Source: Prevotella sp. UBA3675
GTDB lineage: Bacteria > Bacteroidota > Bacteroidia > Bacteroidales > Bacteroidaceae
Reading direction: 5' to 3'
NCBI GenBank assembly: GCA_002372235.1
Contig: DFJI01000007.1
Coordinates: forward strand, 1-6,214
DNA length: 6,214 nucleotides
A model generated the notes under the pieces. That model was not told the origin of the DNA, did no database searches, and saw only the letters and a list, made by a program, of their open reading frames with translations. This document shows positions 3,350-6,214 of this stretch, piece by piece (position 1 is the first letter of the stretch; each line of letters begins with the position of its first letter). The translations under genes were made by a program, and so were the position numbers.

Positions 3350-6214
3350 ATGAGAAAAAGACTACTTTTAGCAGCTCTGGCTATGGTGAGTGCAGTCAGC
3401 TCCTTCGCCTTTGAGGTGGGAGACTATGCCTACACAGCCACACAGAGACTGAAGATTGCAGGTGAAAACATTGTGCAGAACGGTAATTTCGCCGAGGGCT
3501 TGACCTCTGGCGGATGGTGCGGACTGACGCTGGCTGAGCCGGTGAGCAGCACCACCTGGAAAGTCGTTGACGGCGAAGGCCCCAACGGCGAGAGTGTGCT
3601 GCAGAGCCAGGGCGCTACAGCCGACGAGCCCCTCTGCAACGTGTGGAGCGGCCTGTATGAAGGTCAGACCTATCTGGTGTCGTTCATGATCAAGGGCGAG
3701 GGTGCCGGTGTCACCACAGTAGGCACCACGGTTGGCAGCAACTACTGCGACTTCTTCCTGAACAGCGACGGCAGCCTGACACACGCAACCTCTACCGACG
3801 AGGCACCCGTGGTGAACGTGGCTACGGTCGCCAACTTCACTAACGAGTGGCAGACCGTATCGTTCGTGTTCACACCCAATCAGGGGCAGCAGCTGGTGAT
3901 GCACTTCGAGAAGCTGGCCACCAACACGATGATCACAAACTTCTCCATCCATCAGGTGACCGTAACATACGACGACCGAATTGTTCTGAGGAAGATGGCT
4001 TTCGCTGAACAGATTATGGCCGATCCGAACTTCAAGAACGAAGAGACCGAAGATGCTTACGATAACTTCTACTATGGCGTGTATTCCTATGTGAAGGACC
4101 AGCTCGAAACTCCAGGCGGATTCGACGATCCTGACGGTAGCGCGAGCCTTATGGAGCAGTTCGATGGCGAACTGGCTGCATTCATGGATGCTTCCTCAGA
4201 CAACTTGGCCACTGAGTCTTACTTCAAGTATGTCACTGATTTGACAACATTCCCAAAGAAAAACCGCAAAGACCTTAAGGGCAACAAGACCGAGGGCGGC
4301 TTCATGTTCCGTATGGACGGCGTAGCTGACGGTGGTGAGACCAACTGGCAGCACGGATCAGGTGCTGACTTCATCCAGCAGGCCATTCAGGGTACTTATA
4401 ACAACGGTCCTGGTTCTGTAGCACTCTACAACACCAACCTGCCTGCTGGTAAATACTACTTTGCTGTTGAGACCCGTGTGGCAAACATGGACAGTAAATA
4501 TGTGAAGACATACAATCTGGAAAAGGGTGTCAAACTTTTCATCGGTTCAGACTCTACTGAAAGCGTTACTATCTTAGGCGACGGTTGGAAGAAGCTGTAC
4601 ACTGTTAAGGAACTGAAGGAAGGCGAGACCTTTGAAGCTGGTATCTGGTGGGAAGGTCACACAGCAGGTTCTGCTTTTGAGGTAAAGAACTTCGAGTGCC
4701 GTTCATTCGGTAATGTTAAAGATGAGGCTGAGCGCAAAGCCGCTTGGACAACCTTCATTGCCCAGTACAATGCTGCAGTATCTGCACGCAATACTCTCAT
4801 TGAGCTGCAGAGCGATGCCAACTATCCTTGGGAGAAGGACTCGCTGGCTCGTGCACTGACACAGTGGGATCCCTACTACGACGACATCATGGCCAAGGGC
4901 TGGGTGGATCAAGACGGCAACGACACACGCGTAGCCACCGTTGATCAGCTGACAGACTGGGCCGAGTATCAGGGCGTCGAGATGTACGATGCCGACGGCA
5001 ACCTGCTGAAGTACCAGCTGGTGCGCGGCTATCAGAACGCTACCAACTATGTGAAGGCTGAGAATCAGGCCATCACCAACCTGCGCGACGAGATTGCAAA
5101 GGCTGAGCTCATACGCGACGATGACATGAACCAGGGTGGCGACAAGACCACATTCCAGGCTGCCATCGATGCCGCTAAGAACACGCTGAGCACGATTCTG
5201 ACTTCTACCAGCGATGCTACTCGCGAGAAAGACGAGGCTACCGTGAACACTGCCATCGAAACACTGCAGGCTGCCGAGGAGACATTCAAGAACAGCGTTC
5301 CCACACTTATTCCTATCGTTGACATCGACTTCTCTAACAATTTCGAGCCCGTCTATACCGTCACTCCCGGTGCTGAAGGCGAGGAAGATGTTACCACGCT
5401 TACCGGCTACACCATCAAGGGTGCCGTAGGACAGATGGACTTCACCACAAGCAGCGTGACCGACAATGGCGACGGCACATTTGCAAACGACCAGACCACC
5501 TTCGCACTGGGTTGCGGTGGTGCAGAGGCCACCAACACCGACGTGCTCCGCGTGGGTAAGGGTACGGCTACGGTGAACCTGGCCGAGGCCGACATCCCCA
5601 CCGACAATGACGTGCTCAGAGCAAGCTTCGACGCATGGTTCGGCGGACTCATCAACCGCAGTGTTGACGTTGAGCTGCAGAATGCTGCCGGCGAGCGCGT
5701 GGCTGGCTTCAGCTATTGCCTCTATGGCGGTACTTGCGCTTACAACGACTTCCTGAATGCCGAAGGCAAGGGTCTGAACATCGCCGGTTGCGGTAAGAGC
5801 ACCGGTAAGGATGCCGATGCCAGCCTGCTCGCTGACAAGTACAAGTGGCAGTTCGACATCATCATCGACTACAAGGCCAACACCGCACAGGCCAACCTGC
5901 TCACCAGCCCCAACAAAGGTGCTGTGACAGGCGACCTCGTAGCCCTGAACACCACGCTCAGCGACAACAAGATTGCCAAGTTCGTGCTCCGCTCTAACTA
6001 CGACAACACTGGTCGTCGCAGCTGGTTCGACAACCTCGTCATCTACAAGTATGCTTCTCAGGCTGAGGGCATCAACCAGTCAGTGGGCATTGCCAACGTG
6101 AATGCCAACGTGAAGAGCACAGGTGTCATCTACACGCTCTCTGGCATGCAGGTGAAGGGTGCTCCCGCTAAGGGCATCTACATCAAGGACGGCAAGAAGT
6201 TCATTGTGAAGTAA
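3350..6214 (+). CDS. Large secreted multidomain protein with beta-sandwich modules, FIVAR-like helices and T9SS-type tail
   Basis: Encodes 954 residues, ending with TAA at the last base of the window. Residues 1-20 are a Sec signal peptide (MRKRLLL, SSFA before the cut). Residues about 38-205 (NIVQNGNFAEG, SFMIKGEG, WQTVSFVFTP) resemble a CBM4/9-type carbohydrate-binding jelly roll. Residues about 316-453 (FMFRMDGVADGG, LPAGKYYFAVETR, FEVKNFECRSF) look like a second beta-sandwich. Residues about 455-651 are mainly helical, ending in a FIVAR-like three-helix segment (about 570-651). Residues about 657-901 form another beta-rich domain with a lectin or laminin-G-like end (WFDNLVIYKY). Residues about 920-954 (GVIYTLSGMQVKG, KGIYIKDGKKFIVK) fit a T9SS sorting tail. 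It is probably exported across the outer membrane and binds glycan or another surface ligand. No catalytic module and no SusC/SusD partner is visible. Domain names rest on pattern recognition by eye. A structured leader of about 140 nt precedes the ATG. Confidence 0.85.
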   Translation: MRKRLLLAALAMVSAVSSFAFEVGDYAYTATQRLKIAGENIVQNGNFAEGLTSGGWCGLTLAEPVSSTTWKVVDGEGPNGESVLQSQGATADEPLCNVWSGLYEGQTYLVSFMIKGEGAGVTTVGTTVGSNYCDFFLNSDGSLTHATSTDEAPVVNVATVANFTNEWQTVSFVFTPNQGQQLVMHFEKLATNTMITNFSIHQVTVTYDDRIVLRKMAFAEQIMADPNFKNEETEDAYDNFYYGVYSYVKDQLETPGGFDDPDGSASLMEQFDGELAAFMDASSDNLATESYFKYVTDLTTFPKKNRKDLKGNKTEGGFMFRMDGVADGGETNWQHGSGADFIQQAIQGTYNNGPGSVALYNTNLPAGKYYFAVETRVANMDSKYVKTYNLEKGVKLFIGSDSTESVTILGDGWKKLYTVKELKEGETFEAGIWWEGHTAGSAFEVKNFECRSFGNVKDEAERKAAWTTFIAQYNAAVSARNTLIELQSDANYPWEKDSLARALTQWDPYYDDIMAKGWVDQDGNDTRVATVDQLTDWAEYQGVEMYDADGNLLKYQLVRGYQNATNYVKAENQAITNLRDEIAKAELIRDDDMNQGGDKTTFQAAIDAAKNTLSTILTSTSDATREKDEATVNTAIETLQAAEETFKNSVPTLIPIVDIDFSNNFEPVYTVTPGAEGEEDVTTLTGYTIKGAVGQMDFTTSSVTDNGDGTFANDQTTFALGCGGAEATNTDVLRVGKGTATVNLAEADIPTDNDVLRASFDAWFGGLINRSVDVELQNAAGERVAGFSYCLYGGTCAYNDFLNAEGKGLNIAGCGKSTGKDADASLLADKYKWQFDIIIDYKANTAQANLLTSPNKGAVTGDLVALNTTLSDNKIAKFVLRSNYDNTGRRSWFDNLVIYKYASQAEGINQSVGIANVNANVKSTGVIYTLSGMQVKGAPAKGIYIKDGKKFIVK

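Noticed and set aside
3368..3952. A 194-codon open frame antisense to the large secreted protein gene
   Set aside because: It is opposite the signal peptide and first jelly roll of a clear gene and shows no domain or promoter.

Overview
The window looks like chromosomal DNA from a member of the Bacteroidales, most likely Prevotella or a close relative. Three things point there. Two of the three genes encode Sec-exported proteins with C-terminal tails of the type IX secretion (T9SS) sorting kind. All three genes are preceded by a Bacteroidetes-type -7 box (TAnnTTTG). Start codons lack clear Shine-Dalgarno sequences and sit in A/T-rich leaders. The genus is an inference; the phylum-level call is firmer.

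Layout. Positions 24-497 (minus) encode a small secreted protein of 157 residues with a T9SS-type tail. Positions 611-2779 (minus) encode a fused NDP-forming acyl-CoA synthetase (acetate-CoA ligase, ADP-forming, type) with its own promoter. Positions 2780-3349 are a 570-bp divergent intergenic region rich in structure: a 66-bp imperfect palindrome, a smaller inverted repeat, a G-quadruplex-type C tract, A-tracts, a promoter and a structured 5' leader. Positions 3350-6214 (plus) encode a 954-residue secreted multidomain protein, probably carbohydrate-binding or otherwise adhesive, again with a T9SS-type tail. Its stop codon is the last three bases of the window.

The most notable feature is a 39-bp GC-rich palindromic repeat present three times inside the acyl-CoA synthetase gene. 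One copy stands alone (1235-1273). Two copies form an inverted pair around a 27-bp spacer (1793-1831 and 1859-1897). All are in frame and lie at domain boundaries, adding 13 and 35 residues to an enzyme that otherwise keeps its expected motifs. The inverted pair resembles a BIME made of two REP units, but within a coding gene. The repeat unit is free of stop codons in five of its six frames. The intergenic palindrome at 2978-3043 is a different, unrelated repeat.

The three genes do not form an obvious pathway. The acyl-CoA synthetase is a cytoplasmic energy-metabolism enzyme. The two flanking genes encode cell-envelope or secreted proteins that probably share the T9SS export route. No RNA genes, CRISPR arrays, transposase genes or convincing intrinsic terminators were seen.
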